Counted from the stretch's first letter, positions 35,209 to 47,108 are shown. The stretch: DNA of 64,000 nucleotides from Lucifuga dentata (GCA_014773175.1 VXCM01000903.1:248001-312000), one strand, 5' to 3'. Notes: generated by a model not told the origin, from the letters alone. Translations and numbers: made by a program.

Positions 35209-35455
35209 TTACTCTCACTTGTTGAGATCTTCACCTTTTTTGAATTTTTACAAACACAGTTTGAACAGTTTGTTAACATCTGTTTGTTTTGTTTTTGTAT
35301 TATACTGTTAAAATGTGGTTTTCCTTGGTAGAGGCCTTGGATAAGCCTAGTTGGCTTTTGTCTCCACCAGCACATGGTTATATGCTGTGTGTTGTGTTTT
35401 AATAAATTGTGCTAAATAACTAAATAAATAAATAAAAATAAAATAAAATAAAGAG
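35209..35455 (+). mobile_element. 3' end of the interrupted LINE
   Basis: LINE sequence resumes after the TA duplication and continues the reading from before it (KLWN then YYSHLLRSSP). It is followed by a short untranslated end with AATAAATTGTGC and a tail of AAATAAAT/AAAATA repeats (35414-35453). Tail repeats of this kind mark the 3' terminus of L2/CR1-type LINEs. Confidence 0.7.
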
Positions 35456-35660
35456 ACCAGGAACGGTTATGGTTGAAGAAGGCCTAAAAGGAAGGAAAGA
35501 AAGGAGGAAGGAAAGGAATTAAGAAAGGAAAGATTTGGGAGTGAAGACGGCATTGAAAGGCAGGAAGAAAAGTAAGAAGGAAAGCAGAAAAGGCCAGAAA
35601 AGAGGAAGCAAGCAGAAAAAACCTGGAGGGGAAAGACAGAAAGAAGGTGTTCATAACAGC
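35456..35660. repeat. Purine-rich AAGG/GAAA tract
   Basis: About 200 bp of nearly pure A/G on the plus strand with repeated GGAAGGAAAG words directly follows the LINE tail. Confidence 0.85.
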
Positions 35661-36034
35661 TAGTAGCTAATGAAATATTGAAGGCCTGGTAACCTTCTGT
35701 CAAAAAGAATCCCCTTAAGCACCAAAAGGTGACCAGGGGAAAACAAACAAAGCACCCAAACCTCTACTTATAAAATAAGCTTCTTTGCTTGCTTTATCTC
35801 CTCATGGTTAGCTGCATTACACAGAGCTGTTACCTACGTGGAGTTACATGAGACCAGCCAACAACAATACACTGCCTAAACAACATCACAGTAACAACAA
35901 AGATTCTGCAGAGTTGGGAGAGAATGCACAGGAGTCAGCCCAATTTTAACTGTGTGGTGAGGAAATGTAAAACATTTTATTGGTGTTTAACAGAAGATAG
36001 GGTGAATGAGGGCCTATTGTAAGCAGCTCTGTGC

Positions 36035-36167
36035 AGGGTGGGGGTGGGGATTGTGGGGATTGTGCATGGCTCAAGAAGCTTTGAAACGGGTTCAGGATCA
36101 NAGGGTGGGGGTGGGGATTGTGGGGATTGTGCATGGCTCAAGAAGCTTTGAAACGGGTTCAGGATCA
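36035..36167. repeat. Exact 66-bp duplication around a single N
   Basis: 36035-36100 equals 36102-36167, with N 36101 between them. It is the fifth instance of the unmerged-contig signature. Confidence 0.85.
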
Positions 36168-36219
36168 ACCTCCTCAGCTGTAAAAAAAAAAACAAAAAAA
36201 ACATGAAGGCCAAAGCTAG
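36105..36219 (-). repeat. Interspersed repeat, right inverted copy
   Basis: Reverse complement of 32991-33104, about 3.1 kb away: GGGATTGTG repeats, GCATGGCTCAAGAAGCTTTG, CTCAGCTGT, an A-run broken by C, then CATGAAGGCCAAAGCT. Identity is high across the unit and lost on the inner side. Confidence 0.75.
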
Positions 36220-38551
36220 TTTATTCCACGGGCCTCCTGCTGCAGGGCTCTGTTTCACAAACACCTTTTATTGAAAGTCACCAAACTAGAAGTGATGGTA
36301 TTAAAAATGCACAAAAAATTATATTGTTCCCCGCTTCAAAGGGGAGAAAAAAAATCCGCCTTGAGGAGATAAATTGCATCGTCATAAATGCAAGCTGTAA
36401 GCCATAAGTGAGAGTAAAAGCAGCAGTGATTTTTTGAATGGGGCAATTTTCTCATGAGTTATGAGCTTGCATTTGTTTATGAGTTCTCCTGTAAAAGCAA
36501 AGCTGCTTAATTTTGAAAAAGCAAAGCTTGCAGAAGTCATATCTTGCAGGCTACTACCTCTGCAGCAAATGTTGCCCAAAGGGACACTTTGGCTACATTT
36601 GCTGATATCAGATTTTTGCATAATTTTTTAAAACTTGTTTTTTAACCTGTGGGAGTTGGTTGGGCATAGCATATAGTTGGCTCATGCTATTCTGCTGCCA
36701 ATCCTGGCTTGCCCTGACCAATCAGGAGAACTCACTATTGCAGCAACAAGGACTAGATCGCCTGCCATTTTCCCACCCACAGTCATGGTCATGGCCAATC
36801 GTGTCAGTAGGATGCACGAACAAGCTGCAGGTATGCTACAAGAGAGAGAATCCAGGTCGTTGCAGTGTAAGATGAGAGCTTCATTCTGTCATCGCCCCTA
36901 AAAGCAGAAATAATTATACAAGCTCTTACTTTCTGAAGTGTCTTTGAAGGTCTGCATGACGTAATTATATTTTAAGGAGAAGAAGTATTTAGTGATTGTT
37001 GCTCGATCATAGCGATCAAAATCTCTTCAAAAACAGATTTGTTGGAATACATCTCCTGTATTTTAGTTTGAACCAAGTGCTCTCTCCACAGACTTAAAAG
37101 GCACACAACTTCTGCATTGGTCCATTGATCTGAGCCTTCATCCTCCTTTTCTAATGAGGCAAAGTGGTCGAATAGTAGGAGAAATGTCCAGATTTTCACA
37201 ATACTTTAGACCTCAGAGGGTTAAACTAGATATGTTGCAGCAGTCCTTTCTCTTCTGTCTCATTCAACACTTCGGTGTGATTTGCTCAATGGAAATGGCA
37301 GTATCATCTGTAGACGTGCTGAATGTCACACAGTTATGGCTCTGGACCGTTAATGAAACAGTATCTCCAGGTGTGAGCTGTGTGAAAGCACAAGATCAGG
37401 TGGGATAATGTCAAATAATCTACTCAAGTGGCAACAGGAGACTCATCGGTGTGGAAATAACGTTTTCTCCATGCGTGTGAATGTGTTGTAAGGGAGAGAC
37501 TGAGAGAGAAAGAGATAGAGTGATCTGAAGTGTTGCAGATTGTGTTCATTATGTTCAGTTCATTTAATCAGGTGAGAATGATGCTAGGTGAACTTACATG
37601 GCACCAAAATGCAGTGCGAGTTGTTCTAGTGAAAAGATAAACTGAATCTGCTACAAGGCTTTTTGGGTAGGAGATGTATTTTCAATTTCTGCAGCAAGCA
37701 GCTGTTCATATTTGTAAAAACTAGCATAACAAACAGGGAAAACATTTTGGTACCAGAACTTCAGTTCCTAAACTATTTTTCAGGTCCTGCTCTAGCTTAT
37801 ATACTCTTTGGTTTAGAAATGGCTGGGTGGAGCTTGCATGACCGAACATTGTTGATTGGTCAAGCTTCTCCAAGCACAAATAGATGGACAACCACCATTT
37901 GTAAATACTTGCTTTGTTTTTTAAACAGAAAACAACAAAGAAAATGGAAAATTACACAAAACTCTGGACTGACAAGGAGTCAGTCCAGAGACTGTTTATG
38001 TGGATAACAAGATCCAGACAGACTTTGAGTCATCCACTCAAAATTAAAAAGTACTTCAAACAATCTTGCTACATTTATGAGAGCTCAGAATTACTCACAA
38101 CACAAGGCAGTGCCAAGAACAAAAATACAATAGAACAAGACTACAAAAATAAATAAATAAATAAAAGATAAATAAAGATCACAATAATTGATGCAGCTCT
38201 GACAGACAGAGATGCCATTTGATCCAGCTTCCACAATCTTCACGACACTTTTCGCTCTACCAAAAATGACTCCACAGGGTTAAAGTGAATTGGTTTGTGA
38301 CAGCCTGACGTCTTCAAAATGAAAAAGCAAAGCAGATCATAAACTGGTGGTGAAGGAAGGTTTGACACGGAAACAGTCTCAGGCGCTGTGTAACTGACAG
38401 GAATGTTCACTATTCACATTTTTCCGTGTATCCAATGTCATGTTGCTACCTATCGAGTAATACTGGTGACACTGACATACTTGCTTCTGGCAACGCTTAG
38501 GGATGTTTGACAGATACGAGCCACGTGACGCAGTACAACCAGTATGCTATT
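36220..38551. other. Unique non-coding DNA
   Basis: No gene or transposon is recognised. A GA-rich patch lies at 37492-37522 and an AAATAAAT patch at 38147-38164. Short open frames on both strands lack features. Confidence 0.45.
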
Positions 38552-38586
38552 TACAAGCGTTCAAAAGTTTAAAATCACCCAGACAT

Positions 38587-38633
38587 TTTCATGTATTTCA
38601 TAGAAACTGATAGTTTCTATGAAATACATGAAA
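38587..38633. repeat. Perfect 22-bp palindrome with 3-nt loop
   Basis: Arms 38587-38608 and 38612-38633 are exact reverse complements around GAT. It lies within the left inverted repeat of the Tc1-like element and includes CATGTATTTCATAGAAACT. It may have arisen by a local inverted duplication or by repair at the transposon end. Confidence 0.9.
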
Positions 38634-38854
38634 CTTTTAGTTACCATTAAATTGATCATAAATTATAGTCAATTCACTTCCAATGTCATAACAATCCTTT
38701 GTATTTGGTAGAATTATTCTATTCATCAAACTTTACATTCATCAAAGAATCCTCAATTCACAGCTTTGTAGTTTCAGATGGCTTTTTCTTTGAAATGCTA
38801 CAGTTAAGGCCAGCACCCTGGAGTCATCTTTTCACTATTGCAGATGACATTGAC

Positions 38855-39070
38855 ATTTGGCGTGCACTGTTTAAGAAAACAGCCAACTGATGACCTGTAA
38901 AGTACCTGTTTTTCCAACTACAGACTCTGATGTATTTATCCTCTTGAGTAGTTGTACATCTGGACCTTCTGCTTCTTTTCCTGTCTTAGTTCAATCCAGT
39001 TGGCCTTTGTGCTCCAGACAACGGAGGACACCTTTGCATGAAATCTTCAGTTTCTTGGCAATAAGAATAA
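38855..39070 (-). pseudogene. Tc1 transposase N-terminal remnant
   Basis: On the minus strand, one frame reads KKLKISCKGVLRCLEHKG (39066 leftward), which recalls the first helix-turn-helix of Tc1 transposases. After a one-base shift the next frame reads RCTTTQEDKYIRVCSWKNR, the linker and start of the second DNA-binding domain. The DDE catalytic domain that would follow is not present. The intact protein would bind the inverted repeats and cut and join the transposon. This copy is dead. Confidence 0.8.
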
Positions 39071-39506
39071 CCCCAAGACAACAATATATTGACTTGTTTC
39101 TTGAGAAAGCTGGTTTGTTTTAGTCATTTTTGAACCCAGAATTAAATTTTAGGAATGGCAGTACCTTGCAACCCCATGTAAAGATAATTTAACTGCTTAA
39201 TTGAATAGAATAATGAGTTTCAGGTTTGTTAACACAATTACAAAGGTGTCTCAATAACCAATTAGCATTTAATCATGATTGATTAAGAATGATCTAAAAT
39301 AATTTATCATCAGGACACTGGAATAATGGAATAATTTTGTGTAAATAAGTAATTGTAAATGAGTTATTTCAGCACTAAACATTATGCAACATTATTAATG
39401 ACTGTATATTTACATCAATTCAATGCTACCTTGGTGAGTAAAGTATCAATTTCTACCTAAAACATCAAAATTTGTGGATGATTCCAAACTTTTGCATGCT
39501 GGTGTA

Positions 39507-41425
39507 TGTCAAAGGCTTTTTTGGGGTTTTTGTCATATGATGAGAAACTGGTTCGTGAACTGGTCAACAGTTGTTGTCAGCCTAAATCCAGCAGTATGTT
39601 CATAAGTCAGACATGAAAAGCCATGTGTGAAAAACCATTAAAAAGACGCTTATGTGAAAATGTACTGTAGTTGTCTGTCCTCAAGCAGGAGTGCTTGATG
39701 ATTTTTACCGACAGAATGTATGCCTCAGGGCTTGAGTTTCTGTCATATGACTAAATAGACTCAGCATATTATTTCTGTCCTCTCTTTGTTTCAAACTGCA
39801 CATTTGGCTGTTTACAACCAGAAGGTTCAAAGCAAGAAAACACTTCCAGGTACAGCCGTATGGGCGTAACCTCAGTGAGTGGATAGCTGACATGTATGAA
39901 CACGTCCTGTCAGAGAAGGGTGAAATCCCATGTGATCTCCTCACGCAGAAACACATGATTCATCCAACATAATGTGATATGCAGTGAAAAAACATTATTA
40001 TCTTGAAAACAATCGTCAATTTATGGTATCAGTGTGATTGCTAGATGTAAGTGAATGCTATACACACACACATAAAAAAATCAATCTCTGCAAAGAAATA
40101 CTATTGTTATTTCAGTTATGAAATATCACAGTACTTGTGTACTTTGAGTATGTTGCATAAGTGACTCCATAGTGAGGATGACATGCACTTAGAGTAACAG
40201 CATTCCCAAATCAGCAGCTTGCAATGCAGGAGATAACATGTTCTCTTACACTACAAAATGACAGTTCTATGAATACAAATGCTATGAATTTGCATTTTAG
40301 TTAAATAGACCACGCTGTCACAGCATTTTCCAGTTTTGTTTTGTTTTTTTTAGTTTATTTCAAGTTTTTTTTTATATAATTTATTCTCATAAAAATAAGT
40401 TATTTTTAAAATAGGACATCAAGCTGACCTGATGCAGCCAACTGTGATTTTATAGGGTGTTGTTATACAAGAAAATAGCAGTCCAGGTGTTTCCTTTATT
40501 GCTCAGACGACAGGCCTCATCACAGGTGCTGTTCAGATGCAACCATTGAGCTGAATCGGCATCATGATGTCAGTCTCCAGGCCTCGCAATGACATGAAGT
40601 AGCCCAGTAGTAGCTCAAGAGGAAGGCATATGAACAAACATAAGAGGCTAAATGTACAGTAGTAGAACACTGTTATAAATGGCAACTGTGTTAGCATGTG
40701 ACAGCTGGAAGGGGCATTCAGGATGATTTTGCTTCAGATCAGTGCCTTTTCTTTTAAGCAGGACATTCACGGTTTTCCATGTTCTTATTTTCATTTAGGG
40801 TCTGTTTTAAACCTGTGATTGATTCAGTGCGCAAAAAACACATTCATTCACTTTTACTCTGTATTACATGCATCACTGTGCACACTTCTGTTATTGTGTT
40901 TTGCACTGACAGTACTCTTCAGATATCTGTGTTTATTTAATATTGTGTTGGAACAGTGCTAAAATGTCTCAGCTTATCACCTCTATTATCAAATAATAGC
41001 GCAGATTTACTGCATTTAATGCTAATAGCGTTAGCCTACTAAGTGTCAATTGCATCTGGGACACAAGTTAGAAAGTTAATGGGAATCAAAACCAAGAATA
41101 GTATTTGGAATTCTGGCCCAAGTTAGTCAGCTGAGGTTTTGGTTGGGAGCTGAAACCAAGAAGAGAAACTCAAGAACAGAGTCCTGAGAAACCTTAAATG
41201 ATTTTGGGATTCTGAAGTTCTGTGTCCATGTTAGGTTGGTAAGATTTGATTAGGAATCAAATCAAGAATAGAACAAGACAAAACATGAGGCAACTGTTAA
41301 AAGGCAAAGAAACACTCAATTTATGAAACCACTGGAAACTGAAGGATGAATCTTTGAATTATTTAGTCAATAGACAAGAAAAAATAAATCAGTTAGTCAA
41401 TATAGCGTCCATATTCTTCGGTCCA
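39507..41425. other. Unique non-coding DNA
   Basis: AT-rich. No gene or transposon was recognised. Confidence 0.45.
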
Positions 41426-41775
41426 GCAAGCTGCCAATCAGTTTTCTGTTAGAATGGCCAAACTGCTCCTCTGTTCAGATTATAAAACCTGTCTCTGGTT
41501 TCCAACATGCTCCTCATTAATCCCCAGGAGAAAATCTAACCAGTGGCAATACGATTCCAGTTAGTTCACCCACATGTCTGCAAACAATTAAACAATCAAA
41601 AAGAACCGTTCCTGGAGGAAGTTAGCCTATTATTCTGAATTACAGTGTGAGAGATTGTATTTCCTCATCTTGTTTCACTGAGAGGGCTGCTTAGCAGGAC
41701 CTGTGTCCCATGTGCCCTTGATCAACACACTTCTCCTGGTTAATCAAGTTCACATTCATCGTTGACATGTTCTTC
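41426..41775. promoter_or_regulatory. Candidate cis-regulatory block
   Basis: Unique DNA with CTCATTAATCCCC (41513-41525), CAAACAATTAAACAATCAAA and GGTTAATCAAG words, in keeping with homeodomain and SOX sites. No repeats or frames are present. Conservation has not been tested. Confidence 0.28.
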
Positions 41776-42029
41776 CTTCTTCAAAGGGAAACATGGAGAT
41801 TTCCAGTGTTTAATCTGGATATATTCCAAAGATCCAAATGGACCTACTGTGCAAAAGGAAATGTGATGAAAAGAAAGGCTGCTGAAAAATCATTTAGATA
41901 ATTTATTACAGTCTGTAAGCAGTCTCAGAATTTTACTTTTTGTGAGAATGATGCAGTGAAAACACTCAAGATGGAGATTCAAGAAAAGGCCTACAACCTG
42001 GATTTCATCAGAGAATCTCAACAAATTCG

Positions 42030-42720
42030 CAGATTGTTGTGCCTCATGTTCAAATATAGTTTTGACCGATTGCGAGATTGAAACATTTGTTGGTAAGGGT
42101 GTTTTTTACAGTGTTCAACCAGAGACATGGAGTTTACCGGAAAGCAGCAGGATATCCCAACAGCATCAGGAAGGACATCCGTGAAACTAATCAGCCCCAA
42201 ACCGCAGAGCCCCTTAAGTGGCCGGATTCACATATCCTTACGTATGGGATCAGCCCAACCAGATCCTCTATCTAATGGGGGTAAAGTCCACTAATCAGGC
42301 TTTAAGTCGTCTTTATTGACCATGAATAAATTCTAATAAACCCCCTCTCGAATAATCTGTCCAAGTTGAATGTTTGACGGCTTAATAAAAAACAAATTAA
42401 TCTGTCAGAATTATTTCTTTCTCCACTTCTAACTGTAACCCTCAATGAGGAAGGTCTTGCTCATGTATAACTAATATAATAATACAATGTGTTAGTCATC
42501 TCTAGTCCATTGTAATACACTGTCAGCAAACATTCCATAATCTGATCATCGAAACTGGCATTTCCTGAAATCAATTTGCTCAACGTCTCACGTTGGGAAA
42601 TTAAGTATGTTGTTCAAAGGTGGAATCAGAGCCAGATTTAGAGAGAAGATGTAATTTAATGACTTGGAGCCGACTGAGAGCTGTCCATTATCAGAGACTC
42701 TTTCTAGGGTGATCATCATC
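42030..42720. promoter_or_regulatory. Candidate cis-regulatory block
   Basis: About 700 bp without simple repeats and with many TAAT-core and TTATTG words: AACTAATCAGCC, CTTTATTGACCATGAATAAA, TCTCGAATAATCTG, ACAAATTAATCTG and TTTAATGACTTGGAGCCG. The texture differs from the neutral AT-rich DNA around it and is what I would expect of a conserved vertebrate enhancer. Only an alignment can decide. Confidence 0.33.
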
Positions 42721-42722
42721 CT

Positions 42723-42741
42723 TCCATCCATCCATCCATCC
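42723..42741. repeat. Short (CATC)n repeat
   Basis: About four and a half CATC units. Confidence 0.85.
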
Positions 42742-44195
42742 TTTGCAACAAGCCAACAAATGTAGTGGGCAATGTCAGAGAAACTGATCCCCTAAAATAG
42801 AGGAAAATCATCTATGGAGCAAAGATGCTATAAAACATAGGCATTAATAATGTCATGAGATCTGATCACAATAGAATCCAGATAACAAGAACACTTTTTA
42901 ATGAAAGATGTAAATCCAAGTACAACTATCAGATGTTTTATTGAGATAATGTATCCAGATACAGAGATGACATTTTAATGCAAGGTGGAAAAGGGTGGCT
43001 ACAAGTTTGAAAACTAAAGCCATTCCTAGAAGTTAAAAGGGTTGAATTTATTTTTTTCAATGTTTCGTCTAAAGTACCAACACTTGTAGTTTTGGGCACC
43101 AACATGAAGTAACTCTTGTGATGTCATAGGGGTCAGTTTCTCACTTTGCACACTTCCTACAGCTACAAAAGCCTTTACGCTCTGAATAATGCTCCATTTT
43201 TAACTGAATTTGATGTAAAACTGTACAAAGCAAGTTAAAATGCTTTTTAAAAGTCATCTCACTAGTTTCAGTGATCATTTGCAGCCACAGAAAGAAGCTG
43301 CACTTCTGTATTCTTGCAGCAGTTGAGAACAGAGAATTGTCCGTCAGTGAGATACAGCGAAAGCACCTGGCAGCTTAATGTTCTGTTGTACAATCCTAAA
43401 AGCAAAAATGGGTCAAATCAACACTAAACCCAGTAAAGATGACTGCTGCTGGAGTATCCCCATGTTGCTAAAAAAAAAACAGTGCTCTCACATCTAAATC
43501 CATCTTTCTCTACCCACAAAAAGTATCAGTCTTGGCTTACTGACAACTCCAACCTGCAGGGTTTCTTGGTTCATGCGGAGGGCCACCCAGGTCAGAAATC
43601 CTACAGCCATCATTCTTATTGTTGCCGTTCTGCCTGCGCTTGGAATGTGTGAGGAATGGAATGCCATCTAAGAGATATGTGGTCATTTGCAGGAGAAGAT
43701 TGTATTGATTTTCTGAATAGTTTTTTTTTTTTTTTNGTTTTTTTTTTTTTTCTTTTCTTTTCTGGGTCTTTGTTGAGCTCCCATACCTGACTCCACTGAG
43801 TTATGAATGAGTTGTGGGGATTAGGCGAAGCTCAATAATGAAGTATCTTTGTCCGTTCTATTTTGAAATTTTTCCCCCCTCCAACCCCAAACCTCTGCTA
43901 TGCAGAGAAATCCACATGGGTTTTGACCACCCCACCTGCAGAGAGAATAATATCCTAAATCCATATTAGTGCTCTTTTCCAAACGCTTTGGTCAACAGAT
44001 GGTTTACCCAAATCTCCTCGACCTCTCCCTCCCCCCCCCTTCATTCCGNAAAAAAAAAAAAAGGAACAACAAGAACAACACACACATAAAGGCAAAAATT
44101 ACAGAGCATTTTGATCTCACAAAGAATGAACAATGTAGGAAATTCAAAACCATTGAATTGTGCATGTACTATAAATTAATAAATGCAATCACCAT
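42742..44195. other. Non-coding DNA with two N-bearing homopolymers
   Basis: No gene is recognised. The T-run 43721-43751 contains N 43736, and an A-run follows N 44049. Confidence 0.5.
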
Positions 44196-44204
44196 GTTTT
44201 AATT

Positions 44205-44740
44205 CCCACATCAGCGGTATTTTTTTTTCTCAGCTGGCTATGAGATAAACACTGAGAATTGCTGTGCCAGAACCAATTAGGACAAACCCAGGACTGTTCA
44301 GGAAGTGTCCCTGCTGCTGGCTTTTGCCGTGTTTGGTCATTAAGCCCCAACAGGAGTGGCTGGTTAATTGTAATCCTCAGGCACTGGAACAACAGCCACA
44401 CTGTGGTGAACCAGTTGGGACCCCCCAGATGACAAGTTAGTTCAAGCTGCTTGTCATGTGTCAAGTGGCTTTACCGCTCACTTGTTGTCCCGGGAAACAG
44501 CAGTGCTAATCAGCGCTAATCAGGAGTCAATTCAGCGTGTTGGTGGACAGGCAGCATTAATCAGCTCCTGCATCACACCAGGAGAGAATGAATTATGTGT
44601 AAATATCACATGAAATATTTAAATGTACGTGCTATGTTTGCCAACGCTTATTTTCTTGGTCTAATAGCCGGAACCCAAATAAATTAAATATAAGCGAAGT
44701 AACAAACCTATGCTGTCTGTAGAATGAAAATGAAGGAAAC
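44205..44740. promoter_or_regulatory. Candidate cis-regulatory block with TAATCAG cluster
   Basis: This is the most enhancer-like stretch in the window. TAATCAG occurs at 44507, 44517 and 44558 (the first two as direct GCTAATCAG repeats), with GGTTAATTGTAATCC at 44361-44375, CGTGTTTGGTCATTAAGCCC at 44328-44347, and AATGAATTATGTG further right. It has no simple repeat apart from one T-run at its left edge, and its 91-codon minus-strand frame has no domain. Homeodomain-type binding is inferred from motif cores. Confidence 0.38.
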
Positions 44741-45439
44741 AATGGCGAATTTCTTTCTCTACAAAAATAATTCATAATTACAGCGATTCTTTTGAGACAT
44801 GATTTATAAATATCCGTATTGAGAAATATAAGCTGTAATGTGACATCTGTTTAGGTTGCAGCATCTCCAGCCAACGTGTCACTTATATAATGCAGCACAG
44901 TATTTTTTGTTAAAACTTGCCTGAGGAATGTTGTCTTGTTGTGCAGTCTTGATCCCATTCTGTGGGGTCCTATTTGTGTGTTCCAGGGAGGAATGCCAGG
45001 AATGGCAGCATTGCAACACAGACATCACATGGAACACACCAAGCAATAAACGAGAGAAGGATTGATGCACCAAAGTCAATATTAAAGAGTGCTGAAGGTA
45101 TTTTACTCAGTTGCTGATCTGATAACAGCTTTACATGTAATTACTATAGATTATCATTATTATCACATCATAATTGTTATGAAAGTAGATAGTGAAAAAT
45201 TGCAGTTTTTGGTCTTTTTGCAGTATAAATGTAATTTATATTTGTTTCTGAGATCTTTAGATTCACACACAATCTTATCTAATCTGTGTTGCATGCTTTT
45301 ATGTATTTGTTAGTTTCCCAAAGCATTATTGCATTGTGCGCTGTTGTGTACTGTGTGTACCTTGTATGCATGTACATTGATATGATTGTGTAAGCACATG
45401 TGCTCATTGTACATGTATGGTGCATGGTATCATATTCTG
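44741..45439. other. Unique non-coding DNA
   Basis: AT-rich. No feature is recognised apart from TGTAC/TGCATG-rich sequence at 45337-45430. Confidence 0.45.
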
Positions 45440-46035
45440 CCATCATATCTCTCCGTGTACAGTGCAGGTATGTTCAGGGTAGCATGTTCTGTTCTTTACG
45501 GTGCATGTGAACTTGATCCGCTCTATGTCGACAGGGGACGTTAGCGCAGCATGGGAGTCTGACACTCCTACTGTACTCGTCAGCATGGAGCGTCCCTCGT
45601 TCTTGCCTGCACGTCCAACGCTAGCACGCGATCCTGTGTCAGCCGCTGTCAAGACGCTGCAGGTGCTTCCTGCACCAGCTTTCCCACACTGAAGGGCACT
45701 GGGGGGCATGGACACCTTAGCTGCCTATTCAGCCAACACACTGCACAGGGCGGGCAAGCAGGGCTGGGCCCCTCCCCTCTCAATAGCATAGGGCCGCTCC
45801 TCTCTCCATAGCCCAACAATGGGCACTGCTATCACTGCCTGGCTACACAAACCAGGGCGGGGACCCACCAAGTGCTCATAAAAGACCCTGTCAGTTTGAC
45901 ACTGGCAATCAGAGCGCCTGCTTTTATGAAAACCGTAGAGAGAAAAATAGGTCTTTCTCTCAATCGCTCTCTCCTGCTCACTTGTCATTTCTGAATTCCT
46001 GGCCCTTTGTCTCATGCTAACCTGTGCCTGATCTG
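45440..46035. other. CpG-bearing, GC-balanced block of unknown nature
   Basis: CpG and G+C rise clearly here (TCGACAGGGGACGTTAGCGC at 45529-45548 and CGCGATCC at 45627-45634). Overlapping frames of 63 codons (plus), 90 codons (minus) and 104 codons (minus, 46039-45725) have no known domain. A TCGACAG at 45535 would serve as a splice acceptor for the plus strand, but no clear donor follows. It may be an exon of an unrecognised transcript, an old repeat or a regulatory element. Confidence 0.3.
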
Positions 46036-47068
46036 ACATGTTGGAGATTGTGTTAAATGGTGGGGTGGTGGGATCTGAGTGGCCTCTCTGTACCTTCGTT
46101 GACAGTTTGAAACAGTAATATGGTGCAGGAAGTACTGGAAATAACAGCGAATGACCTAGATGCTTCTCTTGTTATGTCTTTGTTGAGGAGTTTGATAGTA
46201 GTGGATGGGAAAGTGATAAGTAGTTTAAATTCTAAAGGGTAGAAAATGTAACTTTGAAGTAGCTGAAAATCGACAAAAGTGGGTCATATGAGTTTTCAAA
46301 AAGTGCCTTGTAAAGTATATGTGTCATGTATACCCTCTGTGGATTCAAGTGGCAGTAATGTAACATGCAATAATGGCACTGGCGTCCTATCAATTTATCA
46401 AATACTCCCACAAATTATGTTTGGGTGATACACATTCATAACCACACTGAGTGAACACACGTGTGGTTCCGTTTTTGAGAATATGTCATGTTGGAAACAC
46501 AAATGTTTTCACCTGACTGTGGTTATGTGTAATTTATGATCACGGTTTTAGTTTTTGATGGATTATAATCAGATAAATAATCATGGTTTCATGGCTAAAT
46601 GATTATTATGTAACACACACGCACATAAAATTCACTGTTCCTGTCGTTTGAAATCTGGTGAGAATTTAGTTGGTAATTTTTGATATAATAAAGACTTTAT
46701 AATGTGAATTCATACTCTCTGTAGTTGTCTTTTTTTTAACATGACATGTCTACAGTAACAGCAAAATGGCGATGGCAAACTAAAACAAAGCACCAGTTAT
46801 ATGTTTTCAGCTGCCTTAAACCTGCAGCTGACATTAGAGTGTTTTAGCTTGACTTGGCCTTGCAGGGCAGGATGTTGATCTCTAAGATGCTGAAACGTGT
46901 TAGATGTGTTGGATCCTTTCCGATTTTTCATCGGCAGGCTTTGCAAACTGGATATCCGTCTTCCTCAACGACATCCTGCTCGTTTTTAAGATACACAAAA
47001 TGTTCCACACTGCTCATTTAATGTGCTTTTTCTGTGGCTTGGATGTTGAATCCCTCATGTTATCTCAC
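46036..47068. other. Unique non-coding DNA
   Basis: AT-rich and featureless by eye. Confidence 0.45.
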
Positions 47069-47071
47069 ACT

Positions 47072-47072
<1 letters not shown>

Positions 47073-47108
<36 letters not shown>
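47073..47108. repeat. (CA)n microsatellite
   Basis: A pure CA tract of about 36 bp. Confidence 0.96.

Larger units (their letters stand above)
33330..35455 (+). mobile_element. Decayed L2/CR1-like LINE with nested Tigger
   Basis: In order: an ORF1 remnant (33398-33672), an ORF2 endonuclease remnant (33872-34620), a short downstream ORF2 piece, a Tigger-like insertion (34780-35206), then the 3' untranslated end and an AAATAAAT-rich tail (35209-35455). The 5' edge is approximate. The element cannot encode functional proteins: it has frameshifts and its reverse transcriptase core is missing. The clade is inferred from endonuclease phrases shared by L2, CR1 and Rex-like LINEs of fish. Confidence 0.75.
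38552..39506 (-). mobile_element. Tc1-like transposon, internally deleted
   Basis: This 955-bp interval has TA at each border. The ends match inverted: GCATGCAAAAGTTTGGAATC reading in from the right and GCGTTCAAAAGTTTAAAATC from the left. A complete Tc1 element of this kind is about 1.6 kb, so the catalytic half is missing. Just inside the left end lies CATCAAACTTTACATTCATC, typical of fish Tc1 elements. The remaining coding sequence runs on the minus strand (next entry). Confidence 0.82.

Noticed and set aside
35976..36264. Short frames over the GGGATTGTG repeat
   Set aside because: Duplicated by the assembly artefact at N 36101 and part of a dispersed repeat.
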